Source: Stutzerimonas xanthomarina (lineage in GTDB: Bacteria; Pseudomonadota; Gammaproteobacteria; Pseudomonadales; Pseudomonadaceae). Taken from it: a stretch of DNA of 64,000 bases. Shown piece after piece: positions 23,270 to 32,183 of the stretch. The stretch is from NCBI RefSeq assembly GCF_003935375.1, contig NZ_RHQM01000007.1, positions 1 to 64,000 on the forward strand, given 5' to 3'. The translations under genes were made by a program, and so were the position numbers. Position 1 is the first letter of the stretch. Each line of letters opens with the position of its first letter. Under the pieces are notes generated by a model. The model had not been told where the DNA came from, searched no databases, and saw nothing but the letters and a program-made list of their open reading frames with translations.

Positions 23270-23776
23270 ATGCTGCTTCGCTTACTGGCCGCTGGTACTT
23301 TTGCGGCACTCTGCTTGCCTGCCCTTGCGCAGGAGCACCACCACGACCATCAGGCTTCGACACAAGCGGCCACCAGCGAGCTGGCTGTCAGCCAGGCTTG
23401 GTCGCGGGCGATGCCGCCCAGCGCTCCGACTGGCGCGGTGTACTTCATACTGGAAAATCGTGGTCAGCAGCCACAGCGCCTGATCGGCGCGCAGACCTCA
23501 CGTGCCGAAAAGACCGAGCTGCACACCCATGTGCATCAGGGCGACATGATGAAGATGCAGCAGGTCGAGGCGGTCGACGTGCCCGCAGCTGGCAAGGTGG
23601 AGTTCAAGCCGGGTGGCAATCACGTGATGCTGTTCGGGCTTAAGCAGCCGCTGGTGGCTGGGGAGAGCTTCCCGGTGACACTGCAATTCGAGGACGGCGG
23701 CGAGATCACCACCGAGGTGAGCATCGAGGTAGACGCCCCGGCTGCCGGCGGTGCTGCGCCAGGGCATCATCACTGA
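23270..23776 (+). CDS. PCu(A)C periplasmic copper chaperone
   Basis: The 168-residue protein has a signal peptide (LLAAGTFAALCLPALA, cut near residue 20), a His-rich mature N-terminus (EHHHDHQ), and the PCuAC fold. The Cu(I) ligands of the family (H-M-x10-M-x21-H-x-M) are seen as ELHTHVHQGDMMKMQQV and GGNHVMLFGL. It ends with GHHH, a further metal-binding tail. Family members deliver copper to cytochrome oxidase CuA or serve periplasmic copper uptake. It is a lone gene facing a convergent gor, separated by a hairpin. Confidence 0.9.
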   Translation: MLLRLLAAGTFAALCLPALAQEHHHDHQASTQAATSELAVSQAWSRAMPPSAPTGAVYFILENRGQQPQRLIGAQTSRAEKTELHTHVHQGDMMKMQQVEAVDVPAAGKVEFKPGGNHVMLFGLKQPLVAGESFPVTLQFEDGGEITTEVSIEVDAPAAGGAAPGHHH

Positions 23777-23781
23777 GTGAT

Positions 23782-23809
23782 CTGGCGCGCCGCCGCAGGC
23801 GGCCGCCAG
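23782..23809. terminator. GC-rich hairpin between convergent pcuAC-like and gor genes
   Basis: CTGGCG pairs with CGCCAG and inside it GCCGCC pairs with GGCGGC around GCA, with a single bulged C. It lies between two stop codons 40 bp apart. No T-run, so termination strength is uncertain. Confidence 0.5.
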
Positions 23810-23816
23810 CATGCTT

Positions 23817-25175
23817 TCAGATCGCCGCCGGTGTGCGCATGGTGACGAACTCTTCGGCGGCCGTCGGGTGGATGCCCAGCGTGTCGTCGAACACCTGCTT
23901 GGTGGCCCCGGCCTTCAGCGCCACGCCCAGCCCCTGCATGATCTCGCCGGCATCCGGTCCCGCCATATGGCAGCCGAGCACACGGTCGGTCTCAGCATCC
24001 ACCACCAGCTTCATCAGGCTGCGCTCGAGGCTATCGGTCATGGTCAGCTTCATCGGCCGGAAACGACTTTCGAAGATCGTTACCTTGTAGCCCTGCTCGC
24101 GCGCCTCCTCCTCGGTCAGCCCGACAGTTGCCATGTTCGGCAGACTGAACACCGCGGTCGGGATGGTCGTGTAATCGACCTTGCGATATTGCTCCGGCTT
24201 GAATAGCCGCCGCGCCACGGCCATGCCCTCAGCCAGTGCGACGGGTGTCAGCTGCACGCGACCGATCACGTCGCCAATCGCCAGAATCGAAGACACCGAG
24301 GTACGGTATTCATCGTCCACGGCAATGAAACCTCGGGCATCCAGCGCTACGCCGGCCTTTTCCAGCCCCAGGTTGTCCAGCATCGGACGGCGGCCTGTCG
24401 CGTAGAAGATGCAGTCCGCTTCCAGCGTGCGGCCGTCTTCCAGCGTCGCGAGCAGGCTGCCATCGGTCTGCTTGTCGATATGCACGATGTCGGCGTTGAA
24501 CTGCAGATCCACGCCCTTCTTGATCATCTCGTCCTTCAGGTGATCGCGGAGCGAGCCATCGAAACCGCGCAGGAACAATTCACCGCGATAGAGCAGCTTG
24601 GTATCGGCACCGCAGCCATGGAAGATCGAGGCGAACTCGACGGCGATATAGCCACCACCGACCACCAGCACACGTCGCGGCAAGGATTCGAGGTAGAAAG
24701 CTTCATTGGACGTGATAGCGTGCTCACGCCCCGGAATCGCCGGCACGTGGGGCCAGCCACCAGTAGCGATCAGGATGTGCTCGGCCGTGTACTGCTTGCC
24801 TTCGACTTCGACGGTATGGGCATCGACCAGGCGCGCATGCGCTTGCAGCAGGGTTACGCCGCTATCCACCAGGATGCTGCGGTAGATGCCGTTCAGTCGC
24901 TGGATTTCCCGGTCCTTGTTGGCAATCAGGGTCTTCCAGTCGAAGGTCGCGCCGTCGATGGTCCAGCCGTAGCCCTGTGCCTGGCCAATGTCTTCGGCGT
25001 AATGCGCGCCGTAGACCAGTAGCTTCTTCGGCACACAACCGACGTTGACACAGGTACCGCCCAGGTAACGGCTTTCCGCAACCGCCACCTTCGCGCCGAA
25101 ACCTGCAGCGAAGCGCGCCGCACGCACGCCACCGGAACCTGCACCGATGACGAATAGATCGAAGTCGTAAGCCAT
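23817..25175 (-). CDS. gor: Glutathione-disulfide reductase
   Basis: The 452-residue flavoenzyme reduces oxidised glutathione with NADPH in the cytoplasm. It has the FAD-binding [16 protein letters not shown] at the N-terminus, the redox-active disulfide [16 protein letters not shown] near residue 40, the NAD(P) site [20 protein letters not shown] with Arg-rich positions after it, and the dimer-interface [11 protein letters not shown] carrying the catalytic His near the C-terminus. The start at 25175 gives [11 protein letters not shown], the usual family start, with AAGGAGAC upstream. It is divergent from a glyoxalase-fold gene, which may share glutathione as substrate. Confidence 0.93.
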   Translation of the reverse strand: MAYDFDLFVIGAGSGGVRAARFAAGFGAKVAVAESRYLGGTCVNVGCVPKKLLVYGAHYAEDIGQAQGYGWTIDGATFDWKTLIANKDREIQRLNGIYRSILVDSGVTLLQAHARLVDAHTVEVEGKQYTAEHILIATGGWPHVPAIPGREHAITSNEAFYLESLPRRVLVVGGGYIAVEFASIFHGCGADTKLLYRGELFLRGFDGSLRDHLKDEMIKKGVDLQFNADIVHIDKQTDGSLLATLEDGRTLEADCIFYATGRRPMLDNLGLEKAGVALDARGFIAVDDEYRTSVSSILAIGDVIGRVQLTPVALAEGMAVARRLFKPEQYRKVDYTTIPTAVFSLPNMATVGLTEEEAREQGYKVTIFESRFRPMKLTMTDSLERSLMKLVVDAETDRVLGCHMAGPDAGEIMQGLGVALKAGATKQVFDDTLGIHPTAAEEFVTMRTPAAI

Positions 25176-25246
25176 GTAATGTTGTCTCCTTCTGTAGCGA
25201 ACAGCATAACCCAGGCTTTCGGCCTGAATCACCGAAGGAGTGCCGC

Positions 25247-25669
25247 ATGCGCCCTACCCTCACCCACTTGGCTCTGCACGTGCCCGATCTGGACGCCTGT
25301 ATCGCGTTCTATGAGCGCTTCTGCGGCATGCACGTGTTTCACGAGCGCCCCGGAAAGGGCTCACGCATCGTCTGGATGGCGGAGCCTGGAAAAGAGCGCG
25401 AGTTCATCTTCGTGATGATGCCGGGCGGCAAGGATCGATCACTGGCGATGGACGACTACAGCCATTTCGGCTTCGCGCTGGCCAGTCGAGAGGAAGTGGA
25501 TGCGGTTGCCGACCTGGCGCGCAGGGAAGGCTGTCTGATATGGGAGCCGCGCAACGAACCCTATCCGGTGGGCTACTACTGCGGTTTGCGCGATCCTGCG
25601 GGCAACTATGTCGAATTCAGCTACGGGCAGCCGCTTGGACCGGGTGCCGAGGATATGCCGGAGCCTTGA
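25247..25669 (+). CDS. VOC-family (glyoxalase/dioxygenase fold) protein
   Basis: The 140-residue protein is one VOC module of two beta-alpha-beta3 repeats: [20 protein letters not shown] at the start with the metal-ligand His, [26 protein letters not shown] with the second His, and [14 protein letters not shown] at the end with the Glu. Relatives include lactoylglutathione lyase and antibiotic-modifying enzymes; the substrate is unknown. GAAGGAG precedes the ATG. It is divergent from gor, about 70 bp away, and ends before a strong hairpin shared with galU. Confidence 0.85.
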   Translation: MRPTLTHLALHVPDLDACIAFYERFCGMHVFHERPGKGSRIVWMAEPGKEREFIFVMMPGGKDRSLAMDDYSHFGFALASREEVDAVADLARREGCLIWEPRNEPYPVGYYCGLRDPAGNYVEFSYGQPLGPGAEDMPEP

Positions 25670-25687
25670 AGCAGGCCCGGAAGTGAC

Positions 25688-25709
25688 TGGGCCACCCTTA
25701 GGTGGCCCA
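25688..25709. terminator. Bidirectional terminator between VOC gene and galU
   Basis: TGGGCCACC (25688-25696) pairs perfectly with GGTGGCCCA (25701-25709) around CTTA. It sits between the convergent stop codons and 6 bp from the end of galU. Confidence 0.75.
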
Positions 25710-25715
25710 ATTGCT

Positions 25716-26555
25716 TCAGAACGCCTTGCCGGTCAGGTAGAAGTGTTCGTAGCAGAAGTTGGTCGCCGCGATGTAGCCCTCGGCGCTACCGCAGTCGAAG
25801 CGCTGGCCCTTGAACTTGTATGCCAGCACGCAACCATCCTGAGCCTGGCGCATCAGCGCGTCGGTGATCTGAATCTCACCGCCCTTGCCCGGCTCGGTCT
25901 GCTCGATCAGATCGAAGATGTCCGGAGTCAGGATGTAGCGGCCGATGATCGCCATGTTGGACGGCGCATCTTCCGGCTTGGGCTTCTCGACCATGTGGCT
26001 GACGCGGTAGATATCGTCGCGGATCATCTCGCCGGCGATCACACCGTACTTGCTGGTCTCTTCCGGCGGCACTTCCTGAATGGCAACGATCGAGCAGCGG
26101 AACTGGTTGTAGAGCTTGACCATCTGCGCCAGGACCGGATCGCCATTGAGGTTGATGCAAAGGTCGTCAGCCAGGACCACGGCGAACGGCTCATCGCCGA
26201 TCAGCGGGCGGCCGCTGAGAATCGCATGCCCCAAGCCCTTCATCTCCACCTGGCGGGTGTAGGAGAAGCTGCATTCGTCGATCAGGCGGCGAATACCGAC
26301 CAGGTACTTTTCCTTGTCGGTGTTGCGGATCTGGTGCTCCAGCTCGTAGCTGATGTCGAAATGGTCTTCCAGCGAGCGCTTGCCACGCCCGGTGACGATC
26401 GCGATCTGGTTAAGCCCCGCCGCCAGTGCCTCTTCAACCCCGTACTGAATCAGGGGCTTGTTCACCACCGGCAGCATTTCCTTGGGCATGGCTTTGGTTG
26501 CAGGAAGAAAACGGGTGCCATATCCGGCAGCGGGAAAAAGGCATTTCTTGATCAT
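25716..26555 (-). CDS. galU: UTP-glucose-1-phosphate uridylyltransferase
   Basis: The 279-residue cytoplasmic enzyme makes UDP-glucose for lipopolysaccharide, exopolysaccharide and trehalose pathways. The nucleotidyltransferase signature AGYGTRFLPATKAMPKEML is at residues 10-28, followed by VNKPLIQYGVEEALAAG, FAVVLADDLC with the metal-binding Asp, and VEKPKPEDAPSNMAIIGRYI. The end (FKGQRFDCGSAEGYIAATN) is typical of GalU. The start at 26555 (MIKKCLFPAAG) is the standard one; the frame is open to 26684 but without family residues. A 606-bp gap lies upstream. Confidence 0.95.
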   Translation of the reverse strand: MIKKCLFPAAGYGTRFLPATKAMPKEMLPVVNKPLIQYGVEEALAAGLNQIAIVTGRGKRSLEDHFDISYELEHQIRNTDKEKYLVGIRRLIDECSFSYTRQVEMKGLGHAILSGRPLIGDEPFAVVLADDLCINLNGDPVLAQMVKLYNQFRCSIVAIQEVPPEETSKYGVIAGEMIRDDIYRVSHMVEKPKPEDAPSNMAIIGRYILTPDIFDLIEQTEPGKGGEIQITDALMRQAQDGCVLAYKFKGQRFDCGSAEGYIAATNFCYEHFYLTGKAF

Positions 26556-27161
26556 GTGAGTCCTTGAAATAAAGGTTCCAGTCGATGCACTGCCATCGAG
26601 AACAGCAGCTGCCTTGCGGTGTTGCCCGGCCATGCCGGCGTAGAGCCTACGACCATCGTTTTGCAGCGGGGTTCGCAGCGACATTCACGCTCGATGCAGA
26701 TTATGTGCCTGCCTCTCGGAGGCACTGGTTTCGCTGCTCCGGCGGGTCGCCACGCTAATGGCGGTCGGGGCGCTCTGTAAAGCCATCTGTCGGTGTTTTT
26801 TCACCGTGCCAGTGAGGCCGAATAACCGGACGCGCAACCGCGAATACCCATAGCCAATGATCATTACACCTTTGTCGCACCTTGCACCGAAAGAGAGCCG
26901 GTCGACCCATGACCTGAGTCAGGGAAATGTGCAATTGCACTGTTGTCGGTCGCCCGAAGCACTTCTCTCGTGCCGAAAAGCAATACCATAGCGCCGCCCA
27001 ATAATGGCGCATGGCTATCACCTGCGGTTGGTTTCAAGAATACGCACAGCACGCCGATATCAACAGGTGACTGCCTGCTCAATGCTGCGCCGCAAGTATC
27101 GGCTGCGCAGCAGTGCTGCAATGGCAGCTGACCCCGCGTGGCAGTAGTACTAAGGAAAACC
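26556..27161. other. 606-bp intergenic region between galU and a chemoreceptor gene
   Basis: No convincing coding frame on either strand. Features seen: the palindromes AATGATCATT (26856-26865) and GTGCAATTGCAC (26929-26940), and a small inverted repeat GTGCCT/AGGCAC near 26704-26726. These could be regulator sites for the divergent galU or chemoreceptor promoters. AAGGAAA at 27152 is the binding site of the receptor gene. A small RNA cannot be excluded. Confidence 0.4.
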
Positions 27162-28784
27162 ATGAACAACAGCTCCGCCTCCCGACAAATGTCCGTGCAG
27201 ACAAAGATCAACCTGGCCCTGGTGCTGGTCCTGGTGGCGATCATGTCTGCCTCGTTGTTCTTCTCTGCCAGTACGGAGAAGCGGCTCGTGCTTCAAGTTG
27301 TGGAGCAGCAGACCAAGGATGCCGCCGACTCCTATTTCGATAGCATCAACACCATGATGCTGACCGGCACTATGGCTCAGCGAAAGGTGCTGCGGAACAA
27401 GATCCTCGCGCGCCCAGGCGTTATCGATGCGCGCATCATCCGCGGGGAAGAAGTCACCAAGGTGTTCGGCCCTGGCTATGACCACCAGGCCCCGGCCGAC
27501 GCGCTGGATCGCCGCGCGCTGAGCGGCGAGGCGATCATCGAGGTCAACAAGCAGAACGGTGGCCGTGTGCTGACCGTCATCAATCCCATCCTGGCCCACG
27601 CGGACTACCGCGGTACCAACTGCCTGACCTGCCACCAGGTTGGCGAGAACACGGTAATGGGCGCTGTGCGCATCAGCTATGACCTCAAGGCGCTGGACCA
27701 GGAAGTCGACCGCAACATCATGATCAGCGGCGGGATTCAGTTGCTGCTGCTGTTCATCGGCGTGGTGGTCATGTGCCTGACCGTGCGCCACGTCATCATC
27801 CGCCGCATCACTGCCATGCGCCACACCATGAATACCATGGCCGAGGACGAAGACCTCAGCCTTAGCGTCGAGGTGGGTGCGAAGGACGAAATCGGCGCGA
27901 TGGGCGATGCCTTCAACCGCATGATCGGCAAGTTCCGCCATAGCCTGGAGGCCGTCGCGGGCGTTACCCATCAGCTCAGTGATGTCTCCGAGCGGGTATC
28001 CCATGTTGCAGAGAAGACCCTGGCTGCCGTCAACGAACAGCGCAGCGAGACCGACATGGTCGCCTCGGCGATGAACGAGATGAGCGCGACCGTGCAGGAA
28101 GTGGCACGCAATGCCAGCCAGACCGCCACGGCATCGACCGGCGCCGACAACGAATCAAAAGCCGGCGTGAAGGTCGCCACCGAGGCACTGGACGGCATCG
28201 AAGTGCTGATCGCCGAGATCGAGAAAGCCGCCCAGGTCATCCAGCGGGTCGAGAGCGACAGCGCCAGCATCGACATGGTGCTCGGCGTGATCAACGGCAT
28301 CGCCGAGCAGACCAACCTGCTGGCGCTGAACGCAGCCATCGAAGCGGCACGCGCCGGCGAACAGGGCCGCGGCTTTGCGGTGGTGGCCGATGAGGTACGT
28401 ACCCTGGCTTCGCGCACGCAGAAATCCACCGAAGAAATCCAGGCCATGATCGAACAGCTGCAAAGCGGCGTTCGCAATGCGGTGCAGGCCATGAGCGAAG
28501 CACAACTGCGTGCCCGGTCGGGTTCGCAATGCGTCGAGAAAGCTGCCCAGAGTCTCGCCGTGATCGCCGACGAAGTCGGCACCATCAACGAGATGAACAC
28601 CCAGATCGCAACGGCTGCCGAACAGCAGAGTGCGGTTGCCGAAGAGATCAATCGCAACATCACGACCATCAGCCGTATTGCGGACACCACTTCGGCTGAC
28701 GCATCCCAGACCTCGCAGATCAGCGACGAGCTGGTGCGTCTGGCAACCGAGCTGAACCGTCTGGTCGGCCAGTTCAAGCTCTGA
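27162..28784 (+). CDS. Methyl-accepting chemotaxis protein with a periplasmic c-type haem motif
   Basis: The 540-residue receptor has a membrane helix at 17-35, a periplasmic domain to about 187, a second membrane helix ([17 protein letters not shown]), a HAMP domain and a cytoplasmic coiled coil whose tip has [20 protein letters not shown] and [18 protein letters not shown]. The periplasmic domain contains [17 protein letters not shown], a CxxCH haem-attachment site (Cys154, Cys157, His158), so it may bind covalent haem and sense redox, oxygen or nitric oxide. It signals to CheA. AAGGAAAACC precedes the ATG at 27162. It is a lone gene 220 bp before hemN, which makes haem precursors under low oxygen. 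Confidence 0.9.
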   Translation: MNNSSASRQMSVQTKINLALVLVLVAIMSASLFFSASTEKRLVLQVVEQQTKDAADSYFDSINTMMLTGTMAQRKVLRNKILARPGVIDARIIRGEEVTKVFGPGYDHQAPADALDRRALSGEAIIEVNKQNGGRVLTVINPILAHADYRGTNCLTCHQVGENTVMGAVRISYDLKALDQEVDRNIMISGGIQLLLLFIGVVVMCLTVRHVIIRRITAMRHTMNTMAEDEDLSLSVEVGAKDEIGAMGDAFNRMIGKFRHSLEAVAGVTHQLSDVSERVSHVAEKTLAAVNEQRSETDMVASAMNEMSATVQEVARNASQTATASTGADNESKAGVKVATEALDGIEVLIAEIEKAAQVIQRVESDSASIDMVLGVINGIAEQTNLLALNAAIEAARAGEQGRGFAVVADEVRTLASRTQKSTEEIQAMIEQLQSGVRNAVQAMSEAQLRARSGSQCVEKAAQSLAVIADEVGTINEMNTQIATAAEQQSAVAEEINRNITTISRIADTTSADASQTSQISDELVRLATELNRLVGQFKL

Positions 28785-28791
28785 CCACTGC

Positions 28792-28814
28792 GGCGCGGCC
28801 TTCCCGGCCGCGCC
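28792..28814 (+). terminator. Hairpin after the chemoreceptor gene
   Basis: GGCGCGGCC pairs with GGCCGCGCC around TTCCC, 8 bp after the stop. No T-run, so termination is likely but not certain. Confidence 0.6.
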
Positions 28815-29005
28815 CGGTACGTATTTCGAATCGCCCAACGGTGCGGTTCGGAGTGCCGCCGGGGCGCTATTCTTGATCTGAGACAGTCGGCGCGCCGGAC
28901 CGAATCGTCCATAATCCGCGCCCATGACCTGCCTGAGCCGGACACACCCGAGGGTGACACCGCGTTCCGCGCCGGACTCCGAATTCAACCTTAGGTAAAA
29001 CGAAC

Positions 29006-30394
29006 ATGGACCAACTGCCGAGCTTCGACCGCGCCCTGGTCGAGAAATACGACCGTCCAGGTCCGCGCTACACCTCCTACCCCACGGCCCCACAGTTTCA
29101 CCAGGCCTTCGCCCAGGATGATTACCGTGCCGCCGCCGCACGCAGCAATCAGGCGCAAACGCCCAAGCCGCTGTCGGTGTACATCCACATTCCGTTCTGC
29201 AAGAGCCTTTGCTACTACTGCGCCTGCAACAAGATCATCACCCACAAGACCGAGCGCGCCGTCGAGTACCTCGAATACCTCAAGCGCGAGATCGCCATGC
29301 AGGGCGAACTGTTCGATCGTTCGCGCAAGCTTACTCAGCTGCACCTTGGCGGTGGCACACCCACCTATTTCACCAGCGAGCAGCTGGCCGACCTGATGGC
29401 GTGCCTGCATCAGGCGTTCAACATGGATGACAGCGACAACCACGAATTCTCGCTGGAAGTGGACCCGCGCACCGTCACGCCCGAGCAGATCCACGGCCTG
29501 CGCAAGCTGGGCTTCAACCGCCTGAGCTTCGGCGTGCAGGATTTCGACGAACAGGTGCAGATCGCCGTCAACCGCATCCAGACCGAGGAGCAGACTCGCG
29601 AGCTGGTCCAGGCCGCCCGCGACGCACAGTTCAAGTCCATCAGCGTCGACCTGATCTACGGCCTGCCGCTGCAGACGGTGGCCAGCTTCGATACCACGCT
29701 GGACAAGATCATCGACATTCGTCCGGACCGCATCGCCGCTTACAGCTATGCCCACCTGCCGGAGCTGGTACGTGCACAGAAGCTGATACGCCCAGAGGAC
29801 ATGCCACCGCCGGAGCGCAAGCTCGAGCTGCTGGAACTGACCATCCAGCGCCTTACCGCCGCCGGCTACATCTATATCGGCATGGATCACTTCTCGCTGC
29901 CCGAGGACGAACTGGCCCTTGCCCGCGCCAATGGCACGCTGCAGCGCAACTTCCAGGGCTATTCGACCCACGCCGATTGCGACCTGATCGGGCTGGGCAT
30001 TTCCTCCATAGGCAAGGTCGCCGATAGCTACAGCCAGAACGTCAAGGAGCTATCGCAGTATTACGCGCGCCTCAACGAGGGCATGCTGCCCGTGCAGCGC
30101 GGCTACAAGCTGAGCGACGATGACTGCCTGCGCCGTGACGTCATCGTGTCGCTGATGTGCCATAGCCGCGTCGACTACCGCCAGATCGAACAGAAGCACG
30201 GCATCGATTTTCGGGAATACTTCGCCGATTCGCTGGCAAAGCTCGCCGAACCGGTGGCCGATGGCCTGGTCGAGTTGCACGACGACGCGCTGGTTCTCTT
30301 GCCGCAGGGGCAGCTGATGATGCGCAATGTCGCCATGGCGTTCGACGCCTACCTCGGCGGCGAGCAGCGCGGTCGTTTTTCGCGCACGGTCTGA
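29006..30394 (+). CDS. hemN: Oxygen-independent coproporphyrinogen III dehydrogenase
   Basis: The 462-residue radical-SAM enzyme converts coproporphyrinogen III to protoporphyrinogen IX without oxygen. It has the HemN start with GPRYTSYPTAPQF, the iron-sulfur motif IPFCKSLCYYCACNK (Cys65-x3-Cys69-x2-Cys72, with the extra Cys74), LGGGTPTYFTSEQLADLM and the GLPLQTVASF and YIYIGMDHFSLPEDE segments typical of true HemN rather than HemW. AGGTAAAA precedes the ATG. In pseudomonads hemN is usually switched on by Anr under low oxygen; I see only a TTGAT half-site near 28873, so direct control is not shown. Confidence 0.95.
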   Translation: MDQLPSFDRALVEKYDRPGPRYTSYPTAPQFHQAFAQDDYRAAAARSNQAQTPKPLSVYIHIPFCKSLCYYCACNKIITHKTERAVEYLEYLKREIAMQGELFDRSRKLTQLHLGGGTPTYFTSEQLADLMACLHQAFNMDDSDNHEFSLEVDPRTVTPEQIHGLRKLGFNRLSFGVQDFDEQVQIAVNRIQTEEQTRELVQAARDAQFKSISVDLIYGLPLQTVASFDTTLDKIIDIRPDRIAAYSYAHLPELVRAQKLIRPEDMPPPERKLELLELTIQRLTAAGYIYIGMDHFSLPEDELALARANGTLQRNFQGYSTHADCDLIGLGISSIGKVADSYSQNVKELSQYYARLNEGMLPVQRGYKLSDDDCLRRDVIVSLMCHSRVDYRQIEQKHGIDFREYFADSLAKLAEPVADGLVELHDDALVLLPQGQLMMRNVAMAFDAYLGGEQRGRFSRTV

Positions 30395-30410
30395 GTTCGC
30401 GACTTCACAA

Positions 30411-30431
30411 CAGGCGGCACTCAGCCGCCTG
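30411..30431 (+). terminator. Hairpin after hemN
   Basis: CAGGCGGC pairs with GCCGCCTG around ACTCA, 17 bp after the hemN stop codon. No T-run follows. Confidence 0.5.
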
Positions 30432-30545
30432 CTGTAGCTGGTGAGACTTCCGCTGATCACCGGGCAATTGCCAAACGTCGCTCAAACTGTATAAATAGCC
30501 AGTCTTTGAGCGGGCCGCGCGCGCCCCAGCTGCAGCGGATGTACA

Positions 30546-32183
30546 ATGCGTCAGGCCCTGGAAAATCCCTTCTACTACCTCGAAAACTTCCGGCAGGTTC
30601 TGGCCTGGGTGAGCCGTCACCACAGTGATCTGCTGGATGAAACCGAGCTGGCATTTATCGAGCGTTTCGCCCTGTTGCCGCAGCCTTCCCAGGCGCTGCT
30701 GGTGCGCATGGTGATGCGCAAGGGCATGCTGTTTCGAGCAAGCAAGCTGCGCTATCCGGAGATTGGCTGCTCGCGTCGCGCGGTAGAGCCATTGATCGAT
30801 CAGGGGTGGGTCGATGCGTCTTCGGCCCTGACGCTCGAGCATCTGTTCGCTTTGCTGACCAAAGGCGAGCTGCTGCAGGTTTTCGGGGCGTCTGCATCAG
30901 CCAGCCTGCGCAAGGCCGAGCTGCTGGATAAGCTGCGCGCCGACCACCAGATGGCCAAGCCGTTTCAGGCGTGGTGCAGCCAGATCGAAGACGCGGTATT
31001 TGAGTTATGCATCGACGAGCTCTGTGAGCGCCTGCGTTTGCTGTTCTTCGGCAACATCCATCAGGACTGGTCCGAGTTCGTGCTGGCCGACCTCGGCATC
31101 TACCGTTACGAGCAGGTCGTCTTCTCGCCCAGCTCCCGCGCCTTCAACTGTCGCACCGAGCTGGATGCCTATCTGCATCTGCATCGTTGCCGCGAGCGTT
31201 TCGATACCGGTGAGTCATCGAGCGACGTGCTGGCCGACGTGCCCGATGTGCCCTATGCCAACGCCTGGCTGGAAAGCCGCCGCGGCAAGCTGCTGCTGCG
31301 TATCGGCCAGCGGTTCGAGCGCATCGGTGACCTGGCAGAAGCCCTGCGCCTGCATGCCTCCAATAGCTATCCCGGTGCTCGCGAGCGAGCGATTCGCGTG
31401 CTCGAACGCTGTGGCCAGCCTGCAGCAGCGCTGGAGCTGCTGGATCAGGCGCAGGCTGCGCCGCAGAGTGAGCACGAACTGCAGCAACTGCAGCGAATCA
31501 AGCCGCGCCTGCAGCGCAGCCTGGGTATTCCTACGCTGCGCTCACTCAACCGCAAGCCGGAGCAGCTCGACCTGATCCTGCCCCGAGCCGGCTGTAGCGT
31601 CGAGCATGCGGTGCGCGAGCACCTGTCGACACCAGACGCGCCGGTCTACTACGTCGAGAATGCCCTGGTCGGCTCGTTGTTCGGCTTGCTTTGCTGGGAC
31701 GCGATCTTCGCACCGTTGCCCGGTGCGTTCTTCCACTCTTTCCACTGGGCGCCGGCCGATCTGAATCGTGCGGATTTTCATCAACGGCGCGCTGACCTGT
31801 TTGCCGCCTGCTTGGCCTGTCTCGACAGTGACGACTACCGCGACTGCATCTGGCGCACCTTCCAGGCAAAGCTCGGCATTCATAACGCGTTCGTTGCCTG
31901 GGGGCTGCTCGACGAGAAGCTGTTGACCCATGCCTTGGCGTGCATTCCCGCCGCGCATCTGAAGCTGATGTTTCAGCGCATCCTCGCCGATGTTTGCGGC
32001 AATCGTACTGGCCTGCCGGATCTCATCCAGCTGTGGCCCGAAGAAAGCCGCTACCGGATGATTGAGGTGAAAGGCCCGGGCGATCGCCTGCAGGACAACC
32101 AGAAGCGCTGGATCGATTACGCCCATCAGCACGGCCTGCCTATCGCGGTCTGTCACGTGCAGTGGGCTGAGGTCGTGGCGTGA
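30546..32183 (+). CDS. FAN1-like VRR-NUC nuclease
   Basis: The 545-residue protein has the bacterial FAN1 plan: an N-terminal winged-helix/SAP-like DNA-binding part (LENPFYYLENFRQVLAWVS, ALLVRMVMRKGMLFRAS), a helical TPR-like middle, and a C-terminal VRR-NUC domain. The nuclease signature reads GNRTGLPDLIQLWPEE, then MIEVKGPGDRLQDNQKRWID with the metal-binding Asp, Glu and Lys. FAN1 is a structure-specific 5' flap nuclease that unhooks DNA crosslinks. Its stop codon overlaps the start of the helicase gene that follows (GTGA), implying coupled production and joint repair work. Confidence 0.9.
   Translation: MRQALENPFYYLENFRQVLAWVSRHHSDLLDETELAFIERFALLPQPSQALLVRMVMRKGMLFRASKLRYPEIGCSRRAVEPLIDQGWVDASSALTLEHLFALLTKGELLQVFGASASASLRKAELLDKLRADHQMAKPFQAWCSQIEDAVFELCIDELCERLRLLFFGNIHQDWSEFVLADLGIYRYEQVVFSPSSRAFNCRTELDAYLHLHRCRERFDTGESSSDVLADVPDVPYANAWLESRRGKLLLRIGQRFERIGDLAEALRLHASNSYPGARERAIRVLERCGQPAAALELLDQAQAAPQSEHELQQLQRIKPRLQRSLGIPTLRSLNRKPEQLDLILPRAGCSVEHAVREHLSTPDAPVYYVENALVGSLFGLLCWDAIFAPLPGAFFHSFHWAPADLNRADFHQRRADLFAACLACLDSDDYRDCIWRTFQAKLGIHNAFVAWGLLDEKLLTHALACIPAAHLKLMFQRILADVCGNRTGLPDLIQLWPEESRYRMIEVKGPGDRLQDNQKRWIDYAHQHGLPIAVCHVQWAEVVA

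Noticed and set aside
28873-28890. Anr/FNR box upstream of hemN
   Set aside because: Only the TTGAT half is present; the second half does not match ATCAA, so direct Anr control was not annotated.
28155-29141. Frame antisense to the chemoreceptor
   Set aside because: Mirror of the coiled-coil coding pattern, with no binding site.
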